64,000 bases of DNA, from contig CP053155.1 in NCBI GenBank assembly GCA_014607495.2, positions 11,098,001-11,162,000 on the forward strand, written 5' to 3'. How positions within the stretch are numbered: position 1 is the stretch's first letter; each line of letters begins with the position of its first letter. The position numbers and the translations under genes are program-made. The notes beneath the pieces are model-generated. The model ran no database searches. It was not told the origin of the DNA and saw only the letters and a list, made by a program, of their open reading frames with translations. Source of the DNA: Carposina sasakii (taxonomy: Eukaryota > Arthropoda > Insecta > Lepidoptera > Carposinidae). Below, piece after piece: positions 35,386 through 46,865 of this stretch.

Positions 35386-35819
35386 TAATAGGACTGTGTC
35401 ACTGGCTTGTCCTAAGGAGCGCTGGTACAGTGCACTCCCAACCACGAAGATTACATAGGCAATCTATATTTATAATCTTTCAATTCTACTATGCTTATAC
35501 AATAGTGCCTACGCGTTCGTCTTATGTAGGCAGGTTGTAATCTTATGTATCGAGTGGAGCGCTCGCGCTCAAATGAAACGAAAGTTGGTACGATTCCTAG
35601 TACTGTATTCAATGGGTGCGAAAAAGATATACCAACATAGGCCGGCGCGTGAAACAGAAGATTTCGTATGAAAAATTAGCCTAATCTGGAGCGCCGCTCA
35701 CATTAATTCGTAGTTTGCGTATCGGCCACTAGATGTCGCTTAGGCCGAGTTAGAACGCGATCATCTTGTCATTCATAAGAAATTGAACCACAGAGTGAAC
35801 ACACGCGGCGTTTCCAAAC

Positions 35820-35953
35820 AATCGCCAGTGTTCGGGTCTGGTTTCTCGTGGCGATTCTAATTAGTGCAAGTGCCTGTTTTCGCAGTTATGAGTTATCAGA
35901 TCCGAGGGCCAGTGGAGGGTGTAGGGCCCGGTGGTGGGCGCACCTATAGTGAA
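35820..35953. repeat. Half of the 49608-type foldback element
   Basis: ATCGCCAGTGTTCGGGTCTG, then the full right arm ending GGTGGTGGGCGCACCTATAG. Only the loop and one arm of the palindrome seen at 49608-49840 are present. Confidence 0.8.
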
Positions 35954-36358
35954 AAAAGATCATAATCGTGCTACAAAATAAATACCCTCAAGTATTCCAT
36001 GGGTTGCCGGGCGCCGATGCCTAGGTACTAAAGTATTTCAGAGAAAATAGTCCTTATTTCAATAAGGCTGCGTGTTATAATCCCGCTGGCAAAAAAATAA
36101 CTTTTTTACTTTGAAAGTATTCTCTTTCAGTTAGCGCGATTATACACCTTAATAGATATAGCCTAAGGTTTAATTTATCACTACGATACTTGCAACGTAA
36201 ATACTTTCAAAGTCTTCCACGTATTTCGGCCCGGACCGCCGACGACCACGGACGGGCACGCACCGTGGGATAGCCTCGTCCGTGGTGCGCGTTCGTCCAT
36301 AGCCGTCGGCGCGTCCGCGTCCGTCTGCAATATCACGGACCGTAGGAACCCACCTTAA

Positions 36359-38302
36359 TACCTACTTACTTATGTAGATAATCAAATTCATCATTATTAA
36401 TGTTTCAATAAACGTTATTTCAAGCAAGTTGCTCGTTCGATGCTTTAATACTTCTTTATGAGTTTTACCGGTAAATGACGTTAAACGCGTAGATCATATC
36501 CCGGGTTGAATCCAATTAACGCTCGAGACCAAGCTATTAGTTAATCTGCTCCATCATCGTACAGTAATAAAAGTGTAGTTTATACGGGATTACCAAATGG
36601 TACTAGAGCGCCTATGCGGGAAACAATATTACCCATAAACATGCTATTTATAGCGAAGTTTAAAAGTTTTATTGTTATTTTTATACACACTGCTGCGAAG
36701 CGTATTGGTCATAAAAAATATTCTATAACTTAAAAGTGAAAACACGTGTGTATAAAAATTTGAGTGTGCCTAAGCTATATGTCGTGCCATAACCTACGGC
36801 GATGCTATAGTAAAACTAAAAACTGCTGTTGTCATTCTGAAAATAGCTTAAAAATAGTCACCCATATTCATCACTATCGCACACTTCAAAGGGTTCCATA
36901 CGAGACCGTTTAGGGAAAGACTGCTTGGTGTCTATTAATTAACATTGATTGAAATGTGAAACGGCGTGTTTGAAGTGTAACCGAAATAGACTTGCACAAA
37001 TATAGACAATTTTAGGGGACGTGAATCTTGAACGTGTAACATTCAAGTAAGAGGAACGTGAACAGTCTCGAAGTTTGTCCATACCAAACGTTGTCATCTC
37101 AATGTCGGAAACGTAGAGTAATAAAACTGAAGACCGGCACAACGGTACCTTGATAAAACACTATAAACTTGAAATGACAAGCGTCCCCGATGTTCGTGGA
37201 GCGGTGACCTCTCCTAGCGCCCGTTAAATGAAATGAGCTATCATGTTTCGATCCATTCGGCGACCGTAGACGTTACTTAAACGATAGTTTCAAAGTGAGG
37301 TTCTAAAGGTTCTATAGATGTTGCACCATCTTTTGTTCTGTTCGCTAGGTTATCAGATTCGGCAAGATCGGTTTCTCGATCGGCTGCACTAACTGTTCTT
37401 TTAAATGAGATTGTCATGTATTTTGCAAGTGCCTTTGTCGGTCAGATTAAACGTAGCTAATTAATGTTTTGCACGGATGGCTGGCGAAAAATTGAAGTGG
37501 CATGCAAATGCCAATGGTTTTCGATTTATAGGTTTCTAGATTAGGCCTAGAAATCTGTTAGAGTATTGTGTAACGCTCGGAACGTGGTCATCTATAGGTA
37601 TATTACGTGATTAGTGTGAGACCGAGAAATGTTATAGTTTTTTAGGTTCCTGTAAAGTCATATTGATTGAGTGAACAAACTTCTTTTACCGCGCCTCTCT
37701 GAATTGTGTACAAATACTATTTATTCATAACCAAACCTAACCTAGTCTAGATAGGTATCATTTACATTATTTTCAATATTATTGGTAACTTTATATTATT
37801 TTCGTTACAGGTACGAGTCAACCTTACGCTGAATGATAATATCGGTAAGATGAACTAAGGAATAATTTCGCCCTATAACATTAGCTATAACATTAGAGCT
37901 AAGGTCGTACTCAGCCTACGTTAGGTAACTTCTTTTATTTTTTGAATTGGCGTAAATTATAATTCCTAACAAACTAACCTAGTGGCAGATTCTTAATACT
38001 TACCGAATATGAACGACATAGATATGATTTTTAGTAATAAAAACTTCTTAGTAATACTAACTATATGGAGCGTTAAATTTCATTATTCAAATTGATTACA
38101 TTCTTGAAAGAAACTCTGTTTTCACTAGAGCTATCTCAGATACTGGTATCTGCTAATAATCTCGTTTGATTACCTAGTTTAACGCGCGTCTGTTAAGTCA
38201 GTTAAATTCCGGCAAATCGTTTTGTTTTTTGCTTTCAGCATAAGGTGAATTATAATGGCATTTGAATTCCAATTTTTTCGGCAGATTTTTTGTAATAAGT
38301 TA
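36359..38302. other. Region without recognised gene
   Basis: No coding motif, RNA gene or bounded repeat recognised. 37180-37400 is somewhat less AT-rich and could be host regulatory or exon sequence, but nothing specific supports that. Confidence 0.4.
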
Positions 38303-38358
38303 TAATTGGTGATTAAACGAACTTACCTGTAAGTGAAGTTCTATCACAATTATATGAG

Positions 38359-38501
38359 TACGTTTCATTCGAAGATATATTTTTAACACATGTAGTACTT
38401 TTATTGTACTGGCAACTTCGCACAATTTCAGAGTGGGTAATTCGAAAACAGAACTACCCTACAACCTACGACACTATTCCTAGTCTACCGATAATTTCCT
38501 T
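38359..38501. repeat. DIRS inverted terminal repeat, 3' side
   Basis: About 143 bases inverted to 43068-43211, with very high identity (shared blocks such as CAACTTCGCACAATTTCAGA and ACACTATTCCTAGTCTACCG). The outer 56 bases (38303-38358) are unique to this end and recur only in the internal complementary region. Confidence 0.9.
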
Positions 38502-38565
38502 CATTCTTTAGAGCATCACAAAATTTTCTTAGTTTTAAGGGATCTGGGAAGGGAGGGTTTTATCT

Positions 38566-38686
38566 TATATCTTCGAATGAAACGTACTCATATAATTGTG
38601 ATAGAACTTCACTTACAGGTAAGTTCGTTTAATCACCAATTACATTTCGTACGTTTCATTCTTTGATATATTTTTAACACATGTAG
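38566..38686. repeat. DIRS internal complementary region
   Basis: Its first half is the complement of 38303-38373 and its second half the complement of 43173-43218, meeting at ...CACCAAT|TA|CATTTCG.... This is the circular-junction template of DIRS elements and gives the exact element ends. Confidence 0.93.
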
Positions 38687-38865
38687 ATGTTTAGAGGTGA
38701 AAATTTTGCAAGCATCCTGGTTAATGAGTTGTATACCTAATTATTATTGTAATTATGGGAAAAAAGAACACTACATTTTTACAAATTTTTATTTATAACA
38801 TAAATATAACTTTTTAAATTAGATTAATTTACAAGTGATAAATCTGCTTATAAATTATTTTAAAT

Positions 38866-41357
38866 TTATGATGATTGATTGGACAGAAAGACTGATCTTG
38901 CAAAGTGAGCATCATCAGTCACTGGACGGTTATAGAATTTACCAAATGTTTCTGAGGCCTGCGACCAGCCAGCAGTTCTCCTAATAACGTCTAATGAGAC
39001 ACCCTGCGCTCGCGCTGTAGATGTGGCAGCGTGTCGTGTGCTATGAGAACTCCATGCTGTCACATCCACCCCGGCTTCCGCCAGGATCTCCTTAATCCAT
39101 CGGCTAATGGTTTGGGTGCTAACAGACTTATATGGTCTTCTAGACGTTATTATGAGATTTTCGACTGTGTTCGGTCTTAAATCATTTGTAACTAACAAAT
39201 AATCTTGCAAAACTGTAGCAGGACATATATTGATATTTTCTGTAAAATAAGGCAAGAACAGAATTGGCTGGTCGCGCCCAGCTGCTGATGTTTTTATAAT
39301 GTCTGAAATTACAATTTTTATACCGTTCAGGCTGATATGGATATTATTAGCTTTAATGAGAGAAAGTGTCTGTGCTCTATGCGCAGTACATAAGGCCAGC
39401 AATATTACGAGTTTCTTAGAAATTTTTGGCAGAGTTAAATCCTTATTAGGGCCCCATGAGGTAATATATTGCAAAACTGTATGAGGGTCCCATGTGGATG
39501 CGTATTTTGGAATATTGGGCCTTAATTTATATATACCTTTCAATAGTCTTTTAATTTGGTCATGAGATCCTGACTCATCTCCGAAAAGCAAACTTAGAGC
39601 CGAACGATGACTATTCAAGATGCCATAAGCCGCACCTTTATTAAACAGTTTTGTCAAAAAAGTCAACATTCTTGGAACGGAACATGTGTATGGATCGATA
39701 TTTGCCTCAGTGCAGTACTGCCACCAATACTTGTAGGAGACACCATATTGTTGCAAAGTATTTTTCGACAAAGAAGCCATCATAAGGTCCAATGATTCGA
39801 TAGGGACACCTCGTTTCAGGAACGCGTCCCTGAGAGTTTGGCTGCACCCAGGATTTATAAAACTAATATCGGATGTAACCATTCTTTGTAACGGTGGGAA
39901 CCACGGCTGGGAAGGCCAGTATGGAAATATTAGAATGCCTTCAGCCTTGTCCAATATAATTTTTTCCAAGACCTTTAATACGAGTGGGAATGGTGGAAAG
40001 GCGTAAAAGTATACGCCCTTCCACGAGATAGTGAAGGCATCCACAGCAACTGCATCTGGATCTGCCTTCCACGACACATATCTTTGGCATTTGGCATTAG
40101 TGCGAGAAGCGAATAAATCGATATCTGGCTTACCTAAATCCGTTACTAGTATATTAAATACTTCATCTGTTAATGTCCACTCAATGTCCGTATTAACCTT
40201 TCGGGACTCTTCATCAGCTTCTCTATTGTCTTTACTTTTAATATAAGAAGCAGATAACCATATATTTCGCTTCTAGCACCATTGCCAAATTTCTCGCGCT
40301 AAATCATTTAGATGAGGATACTTTATGCCACCCATGCGATTAACGTAACTCAACGCCGTAGTGTTGTCAATACGTTATAAAATAGAACAGTTTCGGATAT
40401 TACGTGCAAAGCATTTGAGTCCAAAAAATACTGCAAGCAACTCTAGAAAATTAATATGAAAATTTATTTCACTAGCTTTCCATTTCCCATTTATTCTTTG
40501 ATTTTTACAAAATGCACCCCAGCCAGACCTGGATGCATCTGTAAAGATCTCTAGTTCAAAACTACTCGATTTTAATGGGGTTGATGTCGATAAAATATTT
40601 TTTGACCACCATTCTAGGTCAGGCAATATTATAGATGAAGGACGAAATTTAGCTTCGTATGTTTTATATATTTGTAATGCTAAGTATTTAATTTGCTCGA
40701 GACGTTTAGTGTAAACCCAGCCGTATTTAACTGCTGGGCATGCTGCAGTAAGGGTACCAATGAGACAAGCAAGATCTTTTATAGTGCATAATGGTAAGGA
40801 TTGAAATTTCTTAACTATTTTTAGTATATATAATCTTTTATCCATAGGTAATGATAATGTCATGTCAAGAGTGTTATAAATAAAGCCCAGAAACTTTGTC
40901 TGTTGTAAAGGTCGCAACGAACTTTTTTCATAATTTATAACAAATCCTAAGCTTTCAAGTAGTGCCACTGTTTCCGTTACATTATATAAACATTCAGAAT
41001 GTGTGTGGCCGATGCATAAAAGATCGTCTAGGTATATAACAGATATAAATCTTTTGCCGCCGTTGGCTTTAGGAGCTAAAAATATTTTAGAGATAAATTG
41101 ATCTGTCTGTGGCACACACTTGTATATTGCGCCTAAGTCTAATAAATTGTTAATTGCCTTAGACATATCACGCATTTCTGCTGTGGTAAAATTATTACTA
41201 TAGGGTACACTATTTTGGTAAACTTTTTTCGAAAAAGGTATTTTGTAGCCATTTTTTATCCAGGAAAGAACTAATTTATTATTAGTGATTTTCATCCAGT
41301 TATCATAAAAATATTGCAGGCGACCCGCATGTACCTGTTTATCTAATGTCGCGTGTA
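38866..41357 (-). pseudogene. DIRS pol: RT, RNase H and tyrosine recombinase (disrupted)
   Basis: One frame, read 41357 to 38866, broken by TAA at 40375-40377 and TAG at 40273-40275. N-terminal part: H-A-G-R-L-Q-Y-F, N-W-M-K-I-T, L-S-W-I-K-N-G-Y-K-I-P-F, typical of DIRS RT. RT then jumps from P-K-A-N-G-G-K-R-F straight to I-S-V-I-Y-L-D-D (about 41045), so the first catalytic Asp and the following palm motifs are deleted in frame. RNase H has F-T-D-A-S, a L-E-L-L segment and, after the first stop, R-I-D-N-T-T-A. The last 403 codons (40077-38866) are an intact tyrosine recombinase: A-H-R-A (Arg234 of that segment), H345-x-x-R348, W371, Tyr382. The pol frame overlaps the end of gag in the -1 frame. 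It cannot make an active RT; recombinase could still be intact. Confidence 0.92.
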
Positions 41358-42250
41358 GGCTCGCTGCTGACTGCTCTGGTTCGAGTAGGCACGAGATCGT
41401 GTCAGTGTCGTCGTCGATGTGGCTCCGCGTCTGTATGATGTCGTTGTTCGTGGAAAGCCTCCGCGCCCCCCCCTGTTCCCTGATGTGTAACGAAGGGGGC
41501 GAATCTCGTTTCCCGGAAGGCGAGATCTTGAAGTGGATGGGCCATTTGTATGTGCAGGTGCTGTCTTATGTGTCGGTTTCTTAATTTGTAGACCTTGTCT
41601 GGAAATAGCCTTTGAGGCTTTTATGGTCTCCGATAGTTTATCACCAAAGAGCGTGCTGTCTCGTTCATGATCTTTGATTAATGGCGTAAAGGATTTATCG
41701 AGGCAAGGTGTTATAAGTTTTGTTCTGAGCTCTGTTTCTATGTAATGTACGTCAGTCAAGATCCTGCAGCTATCCGACAGTACCTCTATTGCTTTTATCT
41801 TGTCATCTCCAAGGAGGAGTAATGTAATGGCTTTATTAATTGCTGTTATTCCAAGCCCTAATTGGTCTTGCTTTAACTGAATATTTTTATCGCGATTTTT
41901 AGTGATATCAGATACAGCAGCTTTTATTTCGGCGTTTAATGTCGGTGCTTTTAGTAATTGACAATTTTCAGGTACCTGGTATTTTTTAAGCAATTTTTCC
42001 TTTGGGTCTTTATTTAGTCCCTTCGCTAATATAGGCAACCAGCGTTGTGCCAGAGTGTGGTGAATTTTTTCACCAAACATCGGTTGCTCGTCCGTTGTAT
42101 CATCCAACGCTAATAAAAGCTCCGGGTCGAGGTCAGGTGTCTCGTTTTGAGCTTCCGGGGTTATATTAACTTCTACCGGAGTATTTTCCAGTTTCTCTTG
42201 GGACTCTGTTGCTGATGTGTATTGAATTACATCATCTTGTGCGGTTCCGT
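41343..42250 (-). CDS. DIRS gag, exon 2
   Basis: Main gag frame (301 codons from the predicted acceptor at 42251-42252 to the stop at 41343). It begins acidic, goes through Q-P-M-F-G-E-K-I-H-H-T-L-A-Q-R-W-L-P-I-L, a Lys-rich helical middle and a C-terminal tail rich in Arg, Gly, Ser and Thr (R-G-G-R-G-G-F), as expected of a nucleic-acid-binding Gag without zinc knuckles. The P-M-F-G-E/x-x-I-H-x-x-L-A-x-R-W pattern is shared with DIRS Gag proteins. Joined to exon 1 (42836-42968) it gives a 346-residue protein; the splice keeps the frame exactly. The end overlaps the start of pol in another frame, so pol would need frameshifting or re-initiation. Confidence 0.82.
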
Positions 42251-42835
42251 CTAGAACAATTATATGTGAATTTTATTTTATATATCATTGAATATCTGAC
42301 TATACACACTATATTCTGAATACCGTCGTGTTGACCCGCAGTCAACCTCCCGGTTAATTTTTTGCATCATGTTAAACCTTCGTGATACCCTCATTGTGAT
42401 ATCCTCCAGGTTAACTTAAAGATGCTTATTCTGAATACCGTCGTGTTGACCCGCAGTCAACCTCCCGGTTAATTTTATGCATCATGTTAAACCTTCGTGA
42501 TACCCTCATTGTGATATCCTCCAGGTTAACTTAAAGATGCTTATTCTGAATACCGTCGTGTTGACCCGCAGTCAACCTCCCGGTTAATTTTATGCATCAT
42601 GTTAAACCTTCGTGATACCCTCATTGTGATATCCTCCAGGTTAACTTAAAGATGCTTATTCTGAATACCGTCGTGTTGACCCGCAGTCAACCTCCCGGTT
42701 AATTTTTATGCATCATGTTAAACCTTCGTGATACCCTCATTGTGATATCCTCCAGGTTAACTTAAAGATGCTTGTCTTAGAACATTTTGACTCGTGTACA
42801 AGAATATTTAATAAGAGATCATTATATTTTCTTAC
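42251..42835 (-). other. Predicted spliceosomal intron in DIRS gag
   Basis: 585 bases with GTAAG donor and TTCTAG acceptor on the minus strand, both joining gag coding sequence in frame. The intron is mostly a 4 x 115 bp tandem array. Confidence 0.68.
42313..42773. repeat. Four tandem 115-bp units
   Basis: Units start at 42313, 42428, 42543 and 42658 and are nearly identical (one extra T in the last, one T/A change in the first). Each holds the small inverted repeat GTTGACCCGCAGTCAAC and a GTTAACTT motif. No spacers, so not a CRISPR; lies wholly inside the predicted gag intron. Confidence 0.95.
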
Positions 42836-42968
42836 CTTCATTTTCCTCAGAATCTGACGATGACGAATAAAGAATCACTCTAGTTCGCTTCTTGTTTTGG
42901 CTTTCTTTTAATTTCTTAATTTTATTTAAGTAATAGTTAATTTCACTAGAAGCTTTGCGTTTAGGCAT
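42836..42968 (-). CDS. DIRS gag, exon 1
   Basis: Minus-strand ATG at 42968-42966 opens 44 codons: M-P-K-R-K-A-S-S-E-I then a Lys-rich helix and a Ser/Asp/Glu-rich end (S-S-S-S-D-S-E-E-N-E). The frame stops being open into the repeats but runs into a perfect donor, GAAG|GTAAG (donor at 42835-42831). Splicing to the acceptor TTCTAG|AC at 42251-42252 makes a GAC codon and continues in the gag frame. Basic N-terminus and reading-frame continuity support the call; RNA evidence is absent. Confidence 0.7.
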
Positions 42969-43067
42969 GTTCTTAATACTCTGATAATAAATTTGAAAAA
43001 TAGAATAAACTAAACTATAATACTAGAATTGAAAACGTGTGCTCGTTGCCGCGCACAAAAAAAGAAA

Positions 43068-43218
43068 GGAAATTATCGGTAGACTAGGAATAGTGTCGTA
43101 GGTTGTAGGGTAGTTCTGTTTTCGAATTACCCACTCTGAAATTGTGCGAAGTTGCCAGTACAATAAAAGTACTACATGTGTTAAAAATATATCAAAGAAT
43201 GAAACGTACGAAATGTAA
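43068..43218. repeat. DIRS inverted terminal repeat, 5' side
   Basis: Inverted match of 38359-38501. The outermost ACGTACGAAATGTAA is specific to this end and is found again, complemented, in the internal complementary region. Confidence 0.9.
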
Positions 43219-46200
43219 CTTTTTTTATTTAACTTGTGTCTATAGTAGGTATCTAAGGTATATTGCCATTCGTTATGTGTATTACTTTAATGGATTAGGT
43301 AGTGTAGATACGCAAAATTTCAACATAGTTTCATTCATTCATAGACGATGAATAAAAATGTCATACGGTTCGTTAGATAGGCTCTACTACGTATCTATAT
43401 TGTTCTATATGCCTATCACCGTTCTATTATGAAAGGTTAACGACATTGAGGTCTTCAACATCAGATTTCTATAGGCGCAACCCTCGCCTTTTGGCTGACT
43501 TAACGAACCTTGAATAATTTCCCCCATTTCCATATTTGTTTTCGCCTTCATAATTCCCTCCCTTAAACACATCCTCATCTTTAACACAACAACTTTTTAA
43601 GTCTCATGTTTATGAGTTAGGTTTAATTGCAAAGTTCAACAGGCTCATTATTTAATCCTTCAACAATTCCTTTGTATGCAACAATGATAAGAATTCCTAA
43701 AAGAAAGTTCCTACAAATTACAATTTATAAACGTTCCAATTGAAGGGGTCACCAGAGAAAATGTTGCCATTATTCGTATTTGTTCTCAGTAAATATCGTT
43801 AGCTACATTGTCGAGTTGACAATGGTAGCCTGGAGTTCTGAACCTCTGGACCCTTATATAATTACAGTTATTATGCACCCGGCTATTTGGTCCGCCGTGA
43901 GGGTTCGCGAACCAAAGCAAAGAGGGATTCTCACGTCCGTTTAACTCCGTCTAGCAGCTTAACCACTACCTAGTTGACTCGACAGCCACTTGATTGCTAT
44001 GTTATAAGACCTTAGGGTTGCTAAAGGTCAACATTGTATGCAATATTTATTCCAAGGGCCTACTTAGTACTTATATATTTATCTGATAATCTACGGGAAT
44101 TGTTAAAGTTAAAGGCTAGACAATGTTTTGACCACTTGCAATTTATATCATTACCATTAGTAGTAATTGCTTGGAAATAATAATAATAATTCATTTATTT
44201 GGCCAAAATAATATTTTACATTACATAGTTTGCTCTCTAGCCCCACACTAGGATACCCTGTGTCGTGGGAACTAGTGAAAATCAAATTTGATTCACTCAT
44301 TATCCTCGTTATCGCAATTTAGCACATTTAAATTGCAATACGGTTTATTATCAATTGAATTAACGGCTTTTTATTAAATCACTGATTGGTTTTACCGCAA
44401 CAGCAATATTAGTTGTTTCAAGTAGATCGGATAAAGTTGCAACACCATTAGGACCGCGGATCCCAAAGGGCCTCGTTTGGGAAATCGAGACGAGTCAACT
44501 GGCCCGGATTACGGTTTGTTTGGGATTCGTCCATGTACCGTAAGTTGTCGGGGTCTTAGCCTTTTTGTGCCCTTATATGCCTCTTTCAGTATCATTATCT
44601 GCTCGTTGACAGTTATTTAGCAGTCCTGGATTATTATGGTGTGCTTCGGGAAAGTTACTAGGTAAAATCTACGTATTTAGCGAACTAGTTATAAACTTTG
44701 TTTTTCGTCGGAAGGCAGTTCATAACATGGGCGGGCATATTACCGATTTTTGCTTATTTATGTTCGATGAATTGATAATATAACCATGTTTGTATGTTAC
44801 TATCAAATTCCTTATATTATATATAGTAATCAACGGTTCATTATTGATGATGATTGTGACCTAAATGCGGATGGTAATTGTTTACTCTCGGCCAGCTCTC
44901 CTCTATTCTGAATAGGTTAACAAACAGTTGTTATATCATTAATATTACGCACTAATAGCAATTTACTTCATGTCAACAATAATAATGCAAGCACACCCAA
45001 GTAGATGTAAGTACGTACCTACATTGCCAACTTGAAAAATCTGTACATATAATTTGCGTAAATAACATAGCTTTCGTAAAATTTGGACACATTTGTGCGC
45101 GTACGCCTGTTATTGTGTGAAATGGGGCAATATCGAAGTATCTCTAGCTATTTATTCACCTACTACACAAAGAACATGAAGCTAAACCACTAGTAAATCA
45201 ATTCCAATTCCTCTTATAAAATTAACTCCCAATGATATAGTTATAAAATAATATAGACTTACTCATTCAGATGAGCTATTAAAGCATTTCTTGTTTGAAT
45301 CTGTTCTAAAAATATATTATGCAGTGAGTCAAGTTCATGGACCTATAATGTACGAACATTGAGTGTGCCGTTCAGTCTAGCGTGAAGCCCTTGCAAGCCT
45401 GATGGCAATCTTTGATTATTGCAAATGGCATGTGAGATAATTATGGCAATTACTTAGCTGAAGGTGAAGATAATTAATTGGTAATTTATTTTGATCATTA
45501 AAAGCATTATCTAGATTTTTTATTTACGGACTTAGGGACATTCATCAAAAATTTTCTAGTGAATAACTGTGTGAATAAACTAAGTTACTAACAAAAGTTA
45601 TTCCAAATAATTACTAAGCATAGTAAGTTATACTTAAATTCGTGAATAAATAAATAGTGTACCCTATATTGGAGACATTAACCGAATTAATAATTGTAGT
45701 ATTGGTACCTATTATAATATGTGTAGATACATACTTGTACAAATTTGAAACACCAACGCACAAACATTCCACTTGGGATTAAACTAAGTGGGACAAAGTT
45801 GATGCAATGAAATAACTGTCAACAGTCAACCTACAGCGAATTTAATAAATGTCGCAAAGTTAGCAGAATGGGTGACAAAAGTGAGCCTTTGAGTTGAGGT
45901 CGGCGAAATGTTTACATTCTTACATTCTCCGCGGGATGCGGCATTTTTAATATTAATTCATACAGCTCAGGAAGCGCATTATTATTTTTACGCCATTTGC
46001 GAAGTAATTTGCTTTGAATTCAACATTTCTCGTCACATACTTTTTTGCCCCTTTTTATTTGTGCTTTTAATTTAATTTCACGAGTATCTCTCTTATTTTA
46101 AACGTAACTATCTACTTTGGTGCAATTTAGTTTTTTTATTTTCATTGAATCAGATCCCACTATCGATCATTTCTCTTTACATTATTTCAAACGTAACTGA

Positions 46201-46640
46201 TCTACTTACCTATATGGTGTACCTTACCTATTAGTTTTTTAAAAATCTTCATTGTATGTATTTATTTCCACTTTCTACTTGTTGATCAGCGTCTTACTTG
46301 GATTCATGGATTTAATAAAAGCGTGTTAAAAACGACTATCGACTGATGTATTGAAAAATGCAGTGATTCCAAGAATGTATCTAATTATTCATCGCTAGAA
46401 ATTAAATTTCGCAACGTATTGTCTGCACAGTTTCTATCAGCTACCTACATCTTAAAGAATTTAGTTTATCTTCGCTGCATTTCGCACTTGGCCAGTCAAA
46501 GCTGCATTATCGATGAAGCAGGTTGTCAAATTAATCCACTTCACCTGATAGATTCTCGTAAAGCTCGTTGCCAAAGGCGTGTCCCTTTGCACACCACTCA
46601 TGTAAAGACATACAGTACATAATGAAGGTACCTATTAGGT
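43219..46640. other. AT-rich region, few repeats, no recognised gene
   Basis: 44170-44275 looks like the 3' end of a minus-strand retroposon (complement: CCACGACACAGGGTATCCTA then a GTGGGGCTAG block and an (ATT)n tail). Otherwise no coding motif or RNA gene recognised. Confidence 0.4.
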
Positions 46641-46644
46641 AGAC

Positions 46645-46865
46645 CAGTGGTTCCCAAAGTGGTCCAGGTGGACCCCCAGGGGTCCACAGGAGACTCGATG
46701 GGGGTGAATGAAAAAATGGGGCTTCACAATTAATTTGTATGTGATGGGGGCCTGTAGGGTTACATTGCGGGGTAATCAAATTAAAAATGCATTTTCGGAG
46801 AGTAAACATTTATCTTAAACTGATTGTTGTTTTGCATGTCCATCTGGTTGTCCCTTACACCCTAT
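46645..46865 (+). mobile_element. hAT-like terminus beside a decayed CAGGGTGT MITE
   Basis: CAGTGGTTCCCAAAGTGGTC at 46645 followed by CCACCTGG/CCAGGTGG-type palindromes is a common hAT-derived terminus. From about 46768, GGTAATCAAATTAAAAATGC then ...CCATCTGGTTGTCCCTTACA and CCCTATGT is a diverged right half of the nested MITE seen at 34327-34802. Boundaries are uncertain. Confidence 0.5.

Larger units (their letters stand above)
33897..36355. mobile_element. 2.46-kb non-autonomous TIR element, copy A (TAA duplication)
   Basis: Ends AGGTGGGTTCCTACGGTCCG and its complement at 36336-36355. TAA lies directly outside each end (33894-33896 and 36356-36358). The first 300 bases are GC-rich GGAC/GTCCG repeats, the last 140 similar. 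Between them lie three nested MITEs (34327-34802, 34808-35190, about 35195-35385), a partial foldback arm (35820-35953) and a conserved 3' block with CTTTCAGTTAGCGCGATT. TWA duplications point to PIF/Harbinger. There is no transposase: the 60-108-codon frames in the GC-rich arm arise from low-complexity repeats. Confidence 0.85.
38303..43218 (-). mobile_element. DIRS-type tyrosine-recombinase retrotransposon, full structure
   Basis: A 4.9-kb unit on the minus strand with the complete DIRS layout: inverted terminal repeats (38359-38501 and about 43068-43218), gag, RT-RNase H, tyrosine recombinase, then an internal complementary region (38566-38686) next to the 3' end. The complementary region is the complement of the left terminus joined to the right terminus, sharing a TAA at the join; TAA also sits at both outer edges (38303-38305, 43216-43218). 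DIRS elements use this region to template circle closure and integrate by tyrosine recombinase, which explains the lack of an ordinary target duplication. This copy is defective: pol has two stops and a deletion in RT. Confidence 0.93.

Noticed and set aside
40031..40246. Plus-strand frames within the DIRS pol (39299, 39607, 40031)
   Set aside because: Antisense to the well-supported recombinase frame and without motifs.
42313..42773. Possible CRISPR-like array
   Set aside because: Units are directly adjacent with no spacers, the DNA is eukaryotic and the array lies within a retroelement.
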